The notes under the pieces are model-generated. The model ran no database searches. It saw only the letters and a list, made by a program, of their open reading frames with translations, and was not told the origin of the DNA. Positions 46,201 to 55,957 of a stretch of DNA of 64,000 nt are shown here, piece after piece. The DNA lies in the NCBI GenBank assembly GCA_008360955.1, contig LUCM01008319.1:448399-512398 (forward strand), written 5' to 3'. Positions within the stretch are counted from its first letter, which is position 1. Each line of letters begins with the position of its first letter. Source of the DNA: Fasciolopsis buskii (taxonomy: Eukaryota; Platyhelminthes; Trematoda; Plagiorchiida; Fasciolidae). The position numbers and the translations under genes are program-made.

Positions 46201-49200
46201 TTAAAACCAAAAGTTACAAGTGCTTGCATCAGGGTTATACTTTCCTGCACTGCTGTCTCATTTCTTTGATAATACGGAAAAAAGCAATCAATCAAAGCGA
46301 TTTTTTTTGAATGACTTCGATGTCAGTTTCTTGTTTGTTTTCAGTCCGAAATCCCCATTAGAAAACCAACTGCGAAGAATTGTTCATGAAATCGTACTAA
46401 AGGGGAATTCTCTTAGCTAATGAATAACTATGCGTGATTTGTATTTGCAGGTCTAACTGCGGATAGAAATAAATCTGTTTTAAACTGTCCACAAGTAAGT
46501 AATAGTGTTGTGTATTGTAGGCTCATAGGTTTACGTGTTAGTAAAAATCCACGATTGTTCTCCTCGTTCCAAAGAATGTGGAAGCAAGAATGGGGAATTC
46601 TTTATGCTTTTTCGAGTTTCTAGTAATCATGTCGGTGGGATATCTATTAATTGTACGGTGCAACTTTACTAAAACTATTTAAAGATTTAATTCCCAGGTT
46701 AATTAAAGCCACATTACCACTGGGTGGTTTGCAACTTCTGCGAGTTTTAACTCCAACAGAAAGCCATATTATGCAACCATTAGGCCGAGACAGGAGAAAA
46801 ACGTCTAACAATGTGCTACTTTGTTTGGTTGATAATTTACTTTGAAGAAAATTAATGGTACAATAAATTAGTGTTTATGTGATTATAACGGGAAATGTCT
46901 TCTGTTTTGCCGTGTCGTGAACTGACCATACTTTGTCCATGTGTACAGTTGAGTGACCTTTTGTCTTAGGAAGGCAAATCAAGATGATTAGGTTTTTTCG
47001 CGCTCGTTAACTGTGTCCAGCCAAAACACTATACATTACTACTGACATCTCCCAACCGATTTGCAAATTCCTCCCTGTAGGTGCACATTTCTTCCTACAC
47101 AAAGCAACGTTAGCTTCATTAATTCTCGATATTTCTAGTTATTTCTGGGTCAAGCCGTAACGCAGGAGTGAGGACAAATTGTCTACGATAACCAGCGGAA
47201 GGGGTTTTGCCACAAGTTTGGCTATTGAGGACAGGAGTGACGGAACGGTTGTTGTTACAATATTGTACCCAAAAACTCACCACAATACGAGGGTTCAAGC
47301 CTTTTCAATCTGAGCTCGTTTGACTCTGTGCAGGTGAAAGAGCTTGGTCCAAGCATACCAGATTGCTCACCAGGCATCACGGTGTCTGGCTGATCATTTG
47401 AAGGTCATGCGAATGTTCATTGCATCAGGCAACCTGTTTCAAGCCGCTTAAGATTCATTTGTAGTGTTAATCAATCGCGTTGGGATGCAAAAACAGAACG
47501 GGCCATTTCGAGCGGTTTTATTAAAAGTTACTTAAAAATTAAACCATGTGCAAGCATTCGCTGTTCACCTTTAATAAGGCGAGACTGAAGGAATGAATGA
47601 ATGAGTGGATAAATGATCGTCGATCAAACACATCAATCTTCAGGTTATTTTATCTAATATGTTTGGCACTGATAACAGATATTTTACTTTCATGCTCTCT
47701 GACAATCTTAGCCGTTTAGCATTGATGTCACAACGTACACTACTTTCATGAGACTCGCCAGATGGAAAATTCGACCAGCTGTGGAGTATTCGAATCCACA
47801 CCACTCCCGTTGAAACAGCACAATGCTGATCGACTGACCATCGAGACGTTCCATTTCGTCATTTGAATTGCACAATCATAAACCATTACCTTCATCGTGA
47901 TCAGCCTCCTGGTTGACGTTGCCCATGTACGAAGCCTAAGCGATACGTTGGTTTTGGTCTTACGAACAGTCCCCAGAGATTGAATAATTGACTTTGACAA
48001 ACTGGTTATGCTTCCATTATTGTTGATTGCTAGTGAGCACACGATGATGCAGTTTATCTAGACAGAAATATTGTAACAAGGATAAAAGTAACTCTGATGA
48101 TCGTTTTCGAATGTGACTGGTTTCCTCCATGAAGTGCAAGCTCGTGGCACAATTTATGCATTTAATGTGATGCAGATTGTGGCCTTGTTTAGACCGAATT
48201 GCTAGATACAAAATTTAAGTCGACCTCCTTCTTCCGATCAGCTCATCATTTCCACATCGCGATGTCCCATGTGACCGCAAATTTACGCTTGTTCACGTCT
48301 CAGTTTTACTAAAATACCTATTTTGTCCAACCTTGAGGTACGGTAAAATGGATTCTTCATTCGTCGACGGCTCGATTAGGGGAAAAAAATGTGTAAATTC
48401 CTAACGTATCAGCAAATATGAAGTATAGATTATTGGTGCAATAATGCAAGAAATATAATCTTTCTGCACGATACCACAAACTGTTGAGCATGTTGACTTA
48501 GAAACCCGGTAATTTTGTTGCTCGATGCGTGATATGTTGGATTGTAAATCACTCACAAAAGAGACGTTTCTAGGAAACAAAAGAATGAGAAAAAGTTATC
48601 CCTCCTTCTTGAATCTGTCCAAGTTATGCGCTTTGCACAAATAAATTGAGAGAAGCCACTCTAGGGGATCGAATGAGAATTCTTTCATGATTATTCCTAA
48701 CAAATAATGAAACAGCTGCATGGCAAGTTGGGTGAGTTGATATCACCTGGTGAATTATTTCCCGAGAACGAGAACACGCCAAATTATGGTAACCCAACTG
48801 TTTTGTTCTTTTTTCGAGGATGCACCGGCTATGTGAAATCCATCATGTCCCACCGGGTTACAGTATTTGATAAACAATCACCTATTTAATGACCTCGTTC
48901 AGTTCGTGGCGGGCAGCCTGCCTTGTGTCTGTTTTTCCATTCGCCACTTGACCATATGCCTGGTAGTATGCATCTTTATCCATGAAGAGTTGACAAAATT
49001 TTGTCATCCTCCAGTCTCTCTACAAGTACCAATCAAGTGGATTGACAAATGCCACTTAGGTTTGTACACAGTTCACGAGTTGAAAATTCCGGCTCTTGAT
49101 TTGTTTAACATGGGCCTCGAAAACTTGTTCTTCTGTATTATTAGAATAACGAGGCGTTTTCGGCGCAGTCCCATTTTATCTTCACGAAAACATATTGGAA

Positions 49201-52138
49201 CACATTGGAACGTCAAGGCAGACCTTAGACGACCTAATAGGTCGTGTGGACATTCGGACAGCTATACAAAACTTCGTCTTCACATTATTAGGAACCGCTT
49301 TTAAAATTAATCTTTTCGTTAAATAAGCAACTTCTCACTGTCTAAAAAAATAAACTATTTATTTGCTTGCAAAAATTTGATTTCTTGGCTACTCAAATTG
49401 GATAGGGTGCTTCAACTCTATTTGAAATGATTTGACATAAAGCTGTAGTACTTGATTCACTAACATAATTTCAAACTCCTCTAGAGGTTTCAACCAGACC
49501 ACCTTTCCACTTATTTGTTAATTGGTAGCAATTGTCATCAACTACTTTTGGAGCGCTTTTGGAAAACCCGTGCTAATGGTTTTACTCCGGATCTATTTGA
49601 GGGCTCACAGAGCAAAAGCCATGTTGGTTCCACAAGAAGTTTCATTTATCTTCATCCATGTGGTGCTCATTTTTTCGAGAAATCGAAGATAGTTAAAGAT
49701 CTTAAGAATATTTTCGAGTATCTCCAGTGTTTGTCTCCATTCCAGTCCAGAAGGACACCCATGATAAATAATAGTGATCACACAACAGTTTTTTAAACAT
49801 TTTGCCTTATGCCGAATTATCGGCCACCGCATATAACCTCTCCCATGGCAAATGTATTACCAAACGGCTGTGAGGAGACATTTATACGTCAGCGGGTGTT
49901 TGGCTTTCGTCGGTCGCATGAGCGTGTCTATGTACAAGCGCACTTTGAATTGCTTGGTGCTTGAATGAATTGTTGTTTGCGGATCTACCACCCATCATGG
50001 AAACGGATCATGGCACGTTCGGGTTTATTACGACCCTGTGGATATTCGTTTGTCATCACCGTTAGGGCTGTCTAAGCCCTATCATCTTGGTTGGAGCTTG
50101 CTTATTGGGTAATAATTTTTATTGTATTTTTATTAATACAGCTAACAAAAACAGTATGACTAACACGTGGCACAGCAAATTCTTGAGACACTACTCAAGT
50201 CATTCAGTCTGGATGTCTAGTGAATTTCTTATTCGGTCGGTTTTACTTTCCCCAGTTTCGAACTCATAGCTCAGTAAGCGAAATTCAACTGACCAACGAC
50301 GATAAGTGTTGTAGACAGCAATCTCGAAAATTAGCAGTTCATGCATGTTAATTTTGCTTCGTATTTTAAATAAGATTTTTTTAGTTTATGATCGAGAAAC
50401 TTGTAGACACCACCGCACAACTGCTGCATTCTTGTCAGAAATCAGTTCCGGACTGAGACTCAGACCTGCGCTGAACTGCTGGAAGTCCAACACACTAGCA
50501 ACCAATTCATCCGACCTGAATCTCAGAGTTTCTAAAAGTCATCAAAATGAACGATATAATAAATCTCTCCCGGAAGTCCGCCCTGTCAGATCTTAGTTGC
50601 TGAAACATTTCAGTGTGGAGAACAAAGACACTGGACCCAACGCAAATTTTTAACTTCTCAAGCGAAGCCGAAATGGGGCACGACAATTTTGCACGGCTAG
50701 ATGTGTCACGCTAAACAAGATATGGGCATTTCGCTGTACTTCGGCCGTTTTCACAACTAAATTTATATGTGATACCATTAGGTGAACCAGCGCAAAAAAC
50801 TGACTTCATTAGACAATAGATCACTTTACAAAAAGATCCTTTGAAAACCTGCTAGATTCTGGACATTCACATCCGCAACATCTTTTTTTAAATGTCTCCT
50901 CTTAAAAAACGAAATATCATCGTGATAAGTAAATCCATAGCCAGTCTATTAGATAATTTTTCACACCTAACAGCCACAGGGGCAGTAAAATTGAGCTATT
51001 TAGATACAAGATATTTTCTTTTAACTTTCCGTGAGTTGTATTTCCATTGAAACTTTTGACCAAAAGCTGGATAAATAAACACTTTTGGCAATATTATATA
51101 TATATATTCCGCTACATGCTTCAAGCATCCCTGGGATGGAACGAGCATGCTCCGTTGACTATTGGGCCAACCGGATCATTGTGAAGGCCAGGAAACTACG
51201 GGACACTGAAAATTGCAATGGAATAAAGCTATAAAAGACCCTAATGGGGTAACATGGTAACGATTCAGTCATGCCGGATCTTCAGAATAAGAGAGCAGCT
51301 AGTGAATCTATGATCTAGAAACCTCTGTCCTTTAAGTTGATTGGCTCACATCCTGCTTAACCACCACTGACAAAGACGCGTTGCAAATGGCTGTTTTCGT
51401 AAAGCAACTCCATGTGCCCTGAACATGGCTTATTTCACCTCCTCTTTCTGCACCTCTCCAGAAGTAGTCAGATAGCGAAATAAAGCCGTGGAAATTTGAC
51501 CGCGAACCAGTATTCACGGTTTCGATTTGACCTTTTGTCATCCAAAGGTTGGAAGCATTAGTGGCAAGTACGTAAATGATTTTACCTTAAGCGCTTCGTA
51601 TTTATAGTATGTACCATTAAAAACGTTCAAAGATGCATATGTAAAATATTGAATCGTTGACGGGTTGCATGTCAATTCTAATGTTTCCTAGATTGGATTT
51701 AATTCACACAAACGGTAAATTTGGAGGGATCCGTCTCAATATGCGTTGTGATGTGTATATCGGTGAAGATAAAACAAAAAACAAAAAAGAAACAGACTTA
51801 ATTTAAAACCGTTGCTCATGTTCATGTTTCACGCAGCATTTATCGAAAGCTTTTTCATTTTGTTCACGCACACCCTACTGGGACACCAGCCACCGGTTTT
51901 CGACCGCTCCACACCGGAATCGCAAGCCTGGAATCTCGACCACTATCCAGAATTCTTCAATTACCTTGGAGCAAATATTTTGCCTGAGGTGCATACAAGT
52001 AAATGGGAACCGGATTATGATCTGGATCACGAAGAAGGCTCTCCATCCCAAAACCCAGAACAACATCGATTGAGAAAACGCATTCTTGCCGATTTCAAAC
52101 GTGCCGGCATTTTGTCGGACTTCAGAAGACGAAAATAG
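31214..52138 (+). CDS. Candidate secreted-protein gene, five exons, long introns
   Basis: Proposed exons are 31214-31294, 33841-33909, 34020-34053, 46451-46494 and 51890-52138. Phases agree throughout (0, 0, 0 to 1, 1 to 0, 0), and all inner sites use ag/gt with good context (donors gtaagt, gtacgt, gtaact, gtaagt). The product is about 158 residues. It starts with a signal peptide (YSVTALLVWLLLPC core) and a short Cys-rich segment (ECIESSQVTCCLKDDHSC). The last 82 residues are acidic then basic, with dibasic runs RLRKR, FKRAG and a C-terminal DFRRRK. AATAAA at 52167-52172 lies 28 bases after the stop. The layout suggests a secreted peptide or prohormone-like protein, but I recognise no family. 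The 12-kb intron is a weakness, and other candidate exons on the same strand (40584-40690, 46698-46845) interleave with it, so at least one model is wrong. Confidence 0.35.
33005..34738 (-). CDS. Candidate nine-exon gene of unknown function
   Basis: Proposed minus-strand exons in order: 34545-34738 (ATG at 34738), 34477-34495, 34415-34436, 33662-33729, 33468-33542, 33223-33351, 33167-33178, 33062-33090, 33005-33023. Phases agree at all eight junctions. Donors are mostly strong (gtatgt, gtgagg, gtaagc, gtgagc, gtgagt, gtatgt, gtaagc); the third (gtctgt) is weak. Several acceptors have long pyrimidine tracts. Exons are 12-194 bases and many introns are 40-120 bases. The product is about 188 residues. 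Its N-terminus is basic and Cys-containing (MVRFLFSRNYPPLPC), with GKITQLYRLAAKAPGRYRPP after it, like a mitochondrial presequence. Later parts are helical and charged (INLEDHIIPEMYDRIKKLK). No family is recognised. A shorter version ending at TAA 34299 with exon 34299-34436 is also possible. Confidence 0.35.
33223..33351 (-). CDS. Internal exon, charged helical segment
   Basis: There are 43 codons, phase 0 on both sides, from an ag at 33352-33353 to a perfect donor (cgg followed by gtgagt). Translation gives LNMINLEDHIIPEMYDRIKK and a basic tail (SSLMPSRIR). The amino-acid make-up is that of a soluble helical protein. This is the most protein-like piece of the 33.0-34.7 kb model; its acceptor is only moderate. 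Confidence 0.4.
33841..33909 (+). CDS. Short Cys-rich internal exon
   Basis: Sixty-nine bases lie between a good acceptor (ttttcattttcacag) and a good donor (caa followed by gtacgt). It is phase 0 on both sides, with 23 codons containing four cysteines in a C-x7-CC-x6-C-like pattern. It fits in phase after the signal-peptide exon 2.5 kb upstream. Confidence 0.35.
34754..36004. other. No confident gene; possible micro-exon
   Basis: On the plus strand, a very strong acceptor (cttcttcctgcttag) and a gtgagt donor enclose 12 bases at 35082-35093. An 85-codon minus frame (35358-35615) has no motif. Nothing else is supported. Confidence 0.35.
36005..38584 (-). CDS. Candidate secreted-protein gene, six exons
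   Basis: Minus-strand exons: 38528-38584 (ATG at 38584), 38294-38400, 38163-38199, 36560-36681, 36397-36419, 36005-36105 (TAG). All five junctions agree in phase (0; 0 to 2; 2 to 0; 0 to 2; 2 to 1; 1 to stop). Splice sites are good: donors gtaaga, gtaaca (weak), gtatgt, gtaagc and gtgagt, with pyrimidine-rich acceptors at 38199, 36419 and 36105. The product is about 148 residues: signal peptide (MQRMLAFAVFIFILLFTSL), an N-glycosylation site (NST) in exon 2, a hydrophobic stretch in exon 3 (IDQLSILFSDLI), then a polar main part (RFPYPWSETHRRTQTDLDVD). The 23-base fifth exon is micro-exon sized. Secretion is inferred from the signal peptide; no family is recognised. Confidence 0.4.
36560..36681 (-). 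CDS. Internal exon of the 36.0-38.6 kb gene
   Basis: Forty codons plus two bases run from an acceptor (aagcaagtag) to a near-perfect donor (aacag followed by gtaagc). It encodes FVLRDCSSSLRFPYPW and TDLDVDSLTEIGN. The composition is clearly protein-like and the frame has no alternative that stays open through the donor. Confidence 0.45.
38528..38584 (-). CDS. Signal-peptide exon
   Basis: ATG followed by 18 codons of almost pure hydrophobic sequence (core FAVFIFILLFTSL), then a consensus donor (ttg followed by gtaaga) in phase 0. It has the same design as the plus-strand signal exon at 31.2 kb and opens the six-exon model on this strand. Confidence 0.45.
40584..40690 (+). CDS. Possible first exon of a small gene
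   Basis: ATG follows directly after an in-frame TAA, and the frame stays open for 35 codons to a gtgagt donor (phase 2). A TATA-like ctataaattc lies at about 40540, some 45 bases upstream. The peptide includes TDCPSAQTFWKC and IPYELPTEI. It would join in phase to the terminal exon at 46698-46845. No family is known to me. It competes with the five-exon model that spans this position. Confidence 0.3.
42590..43074 (-). CDS. Possible end of a single-pass membrane protein gene
   Basis: Two phase-0 exons on the minus strand: 42991-43074 (acceptor ttattccag, donor gtatgt, 28 codons with EGNTFTGATDNMVHL) and 42590-42823 (acceptor weak, 77 codons then TAA). The second encodes a Cys- and Pro-containing segment (TFHPRPCSYQGFGGYG), a long hydrophobic span (FFVLFAALPFLLISILVALL), and a basic tail ending KWKHWRLPD. 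This is a type I layout with a very short cytoplasmic end. Upstream exons are not clear. Confidence 0.35.
43417..43628 (-). CDS. Possible terminal exon with poly(A) signal
   Basis: The minus-strand frame ends at TAG (43417-43419) and is followed by AATAAA about 20 bases later. It encodes a Cys cluster (FHCQCLITECHS) and then GRFKWSFDDQSFQHFIRFQL. The start is uncertain: an ag before FHCQC has a poor pyrimidine tract. The exon at 47890-48029 ends in the right phase to join it, 4 kb away. No family is recognised. Confidence 0.3.
44092..44295 (+). mobile_element. tRNA-derived SINE with intact-looking hammerhead ribozyme
   Basis: The head has an A box tagcgtaatgg (44102-44112) and B-box-like ggtttgcgtcc (44145-44155), a polymerase III promoter of tRNA type. 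The hammerhead region follows at 44177-44221. The 3' module (gatgatatcacatgctgaat) ends about 44290. It is the only copy here that keeps both core boxes CTGATGA and GAAA. Related copies lie at 1706-1889 (minus), 1908-2085, 48690-48770 and 59970-60045. Confidence 0.8.
44177..44221 (+). ncRNA. Type I hammerhead ribozyme
   Basis: Stem I is gcactg (44177-44182) paired with cagtgc (44216-44221). The core box CTGATGA is at 44183-44189. Stem II (44190-44203) is weak in this copy (ttc with gaa), but stronger in the relatives at 1.96 and 48.7 kb. The second core box GAAA is at 44204-44207. Stem III is only AC/GT closed by AGCT, because 44207-44214 (acagctgt) is self-complementary. The predicted cut is after A44215 in GTA, an allowed NUH site. 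Outer stem I can extend through gga/tcc. Very short palindromic stem III is characteristic of the schistosome Smalpha and other repeat-borne hammerheads, which are thought to work as dimers. A base (T203) sits between stem II and GAAA and may lower activity. Confidence 0.65.
44300..46450. other. No confident gene
   Basis: A minus frame at 45570-45923 (117 codons) has a strong acceptor inside it, but no donor or poly(A) signal that completes a model. Several isolated splice pairs occur on the plus strand near 45.0-45.1 kb. Nothing is called. Confidence 0.35.
46451..46494 (+). CDS. Short internal exon candidate
   Basis: Forty-four bases lie between a strong acceptor (gatttgtatttgcag) and a strong donor (caa followed by gtaagt). 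Only one frame is open: phase 1 in, phase 0 out, encoding LTADRNKSVLNCPQ. It includes one Cys and fits in phase between 34020-34053 and 51890-52138. Confidence 0.35.
46698..46845 (+). CDS. Possible terminal exon with poly(A) signal
   Basis: An acceptor (gatttaattcccag) is followed by 49 codons, including the TGA at 46843-46845. AATAAA at 46862-46867 lies 16 bases after the stop. The peptide has an amphipathic first half (LIKATLPLGGLQLLRVLTP) and a basic middle (GRDRRKTSNN). Phase 2 on entry matches the exon at 40584-40690. No family is recognised. Confidence 0.35.
47890..48029 (-). CDS. Internal exon candidate
   Basis: It is on the minus strand, from an acceptor (gtgtgctcactag) to a donor (gaag followed by gtaatg), phase 1 in and 0 out. 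It encodes 46 codons with NNNGSITSLSKSIIQSLG and a basic stretch (RKTKTNVSLRLRTW). One potential glycosylation site (NGS) is present. It may belong with the terminal exon at 43.4-43.6 kb on the same strand. Confidence 0.28.
48690..48770 (+). mobile_element. Hammerhead-SINE fragment
   Basis: It keeps the stretch from the hammerhead core (atgattattcc, then aataatgaaacagctg) to the 3' module (gttgatatcacctggtgaatt). Stem II here is attatt/aataat, different bases from the other copies but still paired. The tRNA head is missing. Confidence 0.65.
48867..49304 (+). CDS. Open frame of 145 codons, possible terminal exon
   Basis: This is the longest frame outside transposons. It ends at TAA (49302-49304), with AATAAA about 45 bases later. 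An internal acceptor (atccatgaag, about 48985) could start an exon of about 105 codons with FCHPPVSLQVPIKWIDKC, CHLGLYTVHELKIPALDLF and a basic end (TKLRLHIIRNRF). About two frames this long are expected by chance in the window, so this is a weak call. It begins right after a SINE fragment. Confidence 0.27.
   Translation: MINNHLFNDLVQFVAGSLPCVCFSIRHLTICLVVCIFIHEELTKFCHPPVSLQVPIKWIDKCHLGLYTVHELKIPALDLFNMGLENLFFCIIRITRRFRRSPILSSRKHIGTHWNVKADLRRPNRSCGHSDSYTKLRLHIIRNRF
51890..52138 (+). CDS. Terminal exon, acidic then dibasic C-terminus
   Basis: The acceptor is pyrimidine-rich and ends gggacaccag. There are 82 codons and TAG (52136-52138), and AATAAA at 52167-52172. GC content is visibly higher than in the flanks. 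Translation gives STPESQAWNLDHYPEFFNYL, then an acidic part (WEPDYDLDHEEG) and a basic end with RLRKRILADFKRAG and DFRRRK. The dibasic runs could be prohormone cleavage sites if the protein is secreted. An alternative acceptor at 51834 would add a hydrophobic stretch (FIESFFILF). This is the best-supported 3' exon of the window. Confidence 0.5.
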   Translation, partial: PPVFDRSTPESQAWNLDHYPEFFNYLGANILPEVHTSKWEPDYDLDHEEGSPSQNPEQHRLRKRILADFKRAGILSDFRRRK

Positions 52139-52179
52139 ATCGCGCAAGTCCTCAACAAAATAAGTTAATAAAACAAGCG

Positions 52180-53600
52180 GCAAAAAGGAAATTAGCCATT
52201 TTAGTTGCCTGGAAACGATACTTGCAAATACATTGATAAATTTTTAACGAGTTGTTTCTTCCTTGTTTTTCCCACTCCATAAATGGGTCCCAGTCCAGTC
52301 TGTATTGTTTGAGCAATACTTGTAAAATCTTGGACGGAATAACTTGGCTCGTTCGAAGAAGTTCCTATTTTATTCCCTATCCACTACCCTTAAACTAGCA
52401 TTGAAAAACAAAATGCTTGTGAAAAATCTGTATTCGGGAGCGATTGATCATTTTCATTGCTTTTTCCTGGAAAACGTCATTTGAATAAGAGAGAAAACCA
52501 ATTTGTTTAAGTTCGGGATATGCACTCAACGCGGTTTTATGTCTTATTATCACATAAACCATAAGATACCCATACACGAAAACTAAAACTCAGAAATGCC
52601 TGTCGCGTTTGAATATTAACATGTAAAATCATTTGGTACCTTTTTCCGAACTCGTACTGTTTAACCGGATTTATGCAAAAGCCATAAAGTCCCATGTGAA
52701 AATGAAAGTCCCTGGTTGTATTTGCCGATCCGCTCAATAGTCAAAAGGTCCGCATACTGACTGGATCAAAACAAATTAACAAACCTAATAAACGGCATTG
52801 TGAGAAGCAGTTAGTCTGAACTAATTTGAGACAAAACATATTAAATGAAACCCATTCCTGGTGCTAAATACACAATGTCTCTTCCTCGCTAGTTACCGGC
52901 GCGTTTACGTTTCCCGGTGCTGAATACAGCACAACCAGTCGTAAAATCTATTGTATACCGCAGATTTCACCAAGTGAACACGTTACCACGGTTGAATTCA
53001 GCCTAATCACATCCGCTGTTATCTCGTTTAGTTAAAATCCTGGCAACTTTTACAAGGTGAAACCTGAGGTCTGATATCTTCAGGGATAGTTTTTGTGGGT
53101 GTCAATCAATTATCGCCCGGCGAATCCCGCAAACCTCCATGCCTGTCCAAATCCCAATTTGGTACAGCTAACAGTAGTGATAGCATCTAGAAGCCTGTTT
53201 GTATCGGATAAGGGAAAAGTAAACAGATCATCCGTCAGCCGTTCATCGAAGCCAGAAGCTAACCTAATGCAGCACACGTGCGAATAGATTGCGGAATTTG
53301 TTCTTATTTCGGCCTTACACATAAGTTTATTAAAAATCTTTGACAAAAACTACCAAACCAACTTTCTAAACCGCAAATGTATTTTTATTCGTTAACCTCG
53401 ACGTACTCGGAATTTGTGCAATCATTCTACTGCCTTGATTTTATTTAACTCTTCAAGCTATTGCAACAAAAGTGACCAAGGCAAATTTGGTGTGAATGCA
53501 AACTTCCCTGGTTTTGCTCATACTCCATGACAATATTTTAGACTTAGCATTCCTTCCTTATTTGAATTGACTTCAGAATTTGTCCTTAAGATGTTAGAAT
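52180..53600. other. No supported gene
   Basis: Short frames only on both strands; no repeat or clear splice pair. Confidence 0.4.
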
Positions 53601-55957
53601 ATGTTTACATTCCGGAAACAAGTTGTTGAGTTTGGAATTTGTGGATCGAAACAAAGGGCCGGTAAGATTCGATTGCTGTCTTTTTTGATCAGTTATCATA
53701 AAATTAAAATTACTCCAGTCGACGTCGCCGTGTGGCGAATCCAAACAAGAACAAAGCAGCTGCCAAATTCTTGCCACGATTATTCATCTGCAACAAAATG
53801 AATGCCAAATAGGGCAAATTTGACAACCTCATTCGCAGTTCTTATTCACATGCAAACTAGTATTCTGTCTCACGCGCTTCCTTCATTGCAAGCGTGAAAG
53901 CCAGACAGTCATATCTGAGTGTGGTCGTTTGGATTGAATTTCTGCTGAGTTTCAACCGGAGACAGATATAATCCAAAGTCGGACTAATCAGGTGATCTGC
54001 AAATAGTTTGTTTGAATTATCACACTGACTGAAAATCGCACTGGAAAGGTGGTGATAGTACTTGAAAGGGCAATCAAACAGCAAGAAAATTTGAACGAAA
54101 AGTTACATTTGTTCCTACGGTACATTTTTCAAATTGAAAAATTGTTACTGTTTATATAGAAGAAGACCGTTTTTAAACAAAGTGACTTCAGTAGTTGAAT
54201 TAGTGTAACTCAGCTGTGAATCGTCCACACCACTTGTAGACGACAATCAAACTGTCCCAGGCTATTCTTATCCCCACGCGTCGTCAACACCGCACGGCTC
54301 ATCCCGAACGGAGTACTCCTACTTATTCGTTGAAATGCACCAGCTAAAGAGCCGCGGAGGTAGGAAACTAGCAACGGTATTCAGTTTTCCTTGTGTCAAC
54401 TGTAAAGAGATGCGTTCAAGGAGATGCGTTCACTAACCGGTAATCACCCCCAACGGAATTCGTTCGAGGCAGTTAAATGTCAAAGTCCTACCACAGTGTA
54501 AGCAATATTCATAGCGTGACTAAGCCAGAGATTCAAAAATGCGACTGGTCATCAACAAGTTCGCGAATGCTCCAGAGAACTTTGGTGAATTTACTGATCA
54601 AAACAGAAGGCTCCATGTGGGCCGGCATCCAAACGAGCAATTGGATTTTCCCACTCAGTTTTAGCAGTCTGTGACGAAGATGCCCACTGAGATCTAGATT
54701 CGTCCTCATTTGCTTATATGCTTTCTGAGGTCAGTACTTTGTATTATTTGAAAGAAAATGAGGGGAATTATTTATTTATTTAGTATTATTACTGTCATGC
54801 TACAAACCCTTTGCCGACGACCACTCCCTCCACCCTAAAAAACAGAGTAGTTATTGTTTACAAAGTGGCTATGGGTTTTTTAGATTGTTTATGAATAACT
54901 TCTTTGGAAATTTGTCGTAGAATAAAGATTGACAAAATTTTTAAGTGTTCACTAAAAAATACAACTGATTAATGATGTGTAGGCGCTGGGTGAACTATTT
55001 CATTCCACATTTTCTCGCTTTCTGTTACCATGGTTTTGTGTTGTTTTTTTAAACTACGCCACCGGAGATGACTGCAAAGCAGGTACCTATTGATAAATTG
55101 CTTACCTCCAATCTTAGGGGAAAGTTTTAAAAACAAGGCAAATTGTCTTTTTCCCCTCGGTTACATTAGGATGAAGAACAACAAAATTGTGAGAATACTT
55201 TACTAATTTTCACAGGTGTTAAACACAAAATGAGTTCCGCGGGTAGCAGAGAGTTTGTTGCTTACTGTCGTATGACATCACTCAGCTCAGTGGTTAATGG
55301 TTAAGATGGAAGTGTGGTAATTCTATCAAAAATACGTTTAGTTCCACAGTTCCGTAAATCTAACCTTATCACTGTCCTAACGAATTTTAAACGTGCGCAC
55401 TCCCATTTTCAACAAGGCTTCAAAACTAATCAGAATATGGCACAATGAGATCCAACTTGGACTTTTAGTGGACAAAAAACTGGCTCATACATCAAAAGAA
55501 CAACAGATTCTCTTTACATCTTGAAAATGGATTACTAATTATATCACAAAAGCTGAGTTTATAACATGTCTTAGATGCATACAGGCTACTGGAAACACAG
55601 TCCTGTTGGTCAGTTTTAATCGTTATAATGCAGAATTCTCAAGATGGCACGAAAGAAAACAGAGAATTTTTATTTGCATTTTTTAACCTGAAAAGCCAGC
55701 TTTCCGAGTCTAGGTCGATTCTATGAAAGTCCGGTTATCGGGAAGAGGTTCCAACCTATACCGTCAATGGAGATGAATCATGCAGCCGAATACTTCGTAT
55801 CGCACTGTGATAAGCGCCAGATTGTTCGCCGCGTATCGTTAAAATGGTAATTGGTCAGCTTTAGAGTATCATTTGTTTGACTTGTATCTGAAGGCCTCAG
55901 TTTCATTGATCAACGAAGCATATCCGCTTCAGTTTTGCGTCTTTGAGGTTGACTTTT
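53601..55957 (+). CDS. Possible two-exon start of a gene
   Basis: Exon 53601-53661 starts with ATG (in-frame TAG two codons upstream) and ends at a strong donor (ccg followed by gtaaga), phase 1. Exon 55865-55957 enters and leaves in phase 1, between an acceptor (ggtcagctttag) and gtaagg. The peptide would be MFTFRKQVVEFGICGSKQRA, then YHLFDLYLKASVSLINEAYP. I found no third exon in phase, so the model is incomplete and uncertain. Confidence 0.25.
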
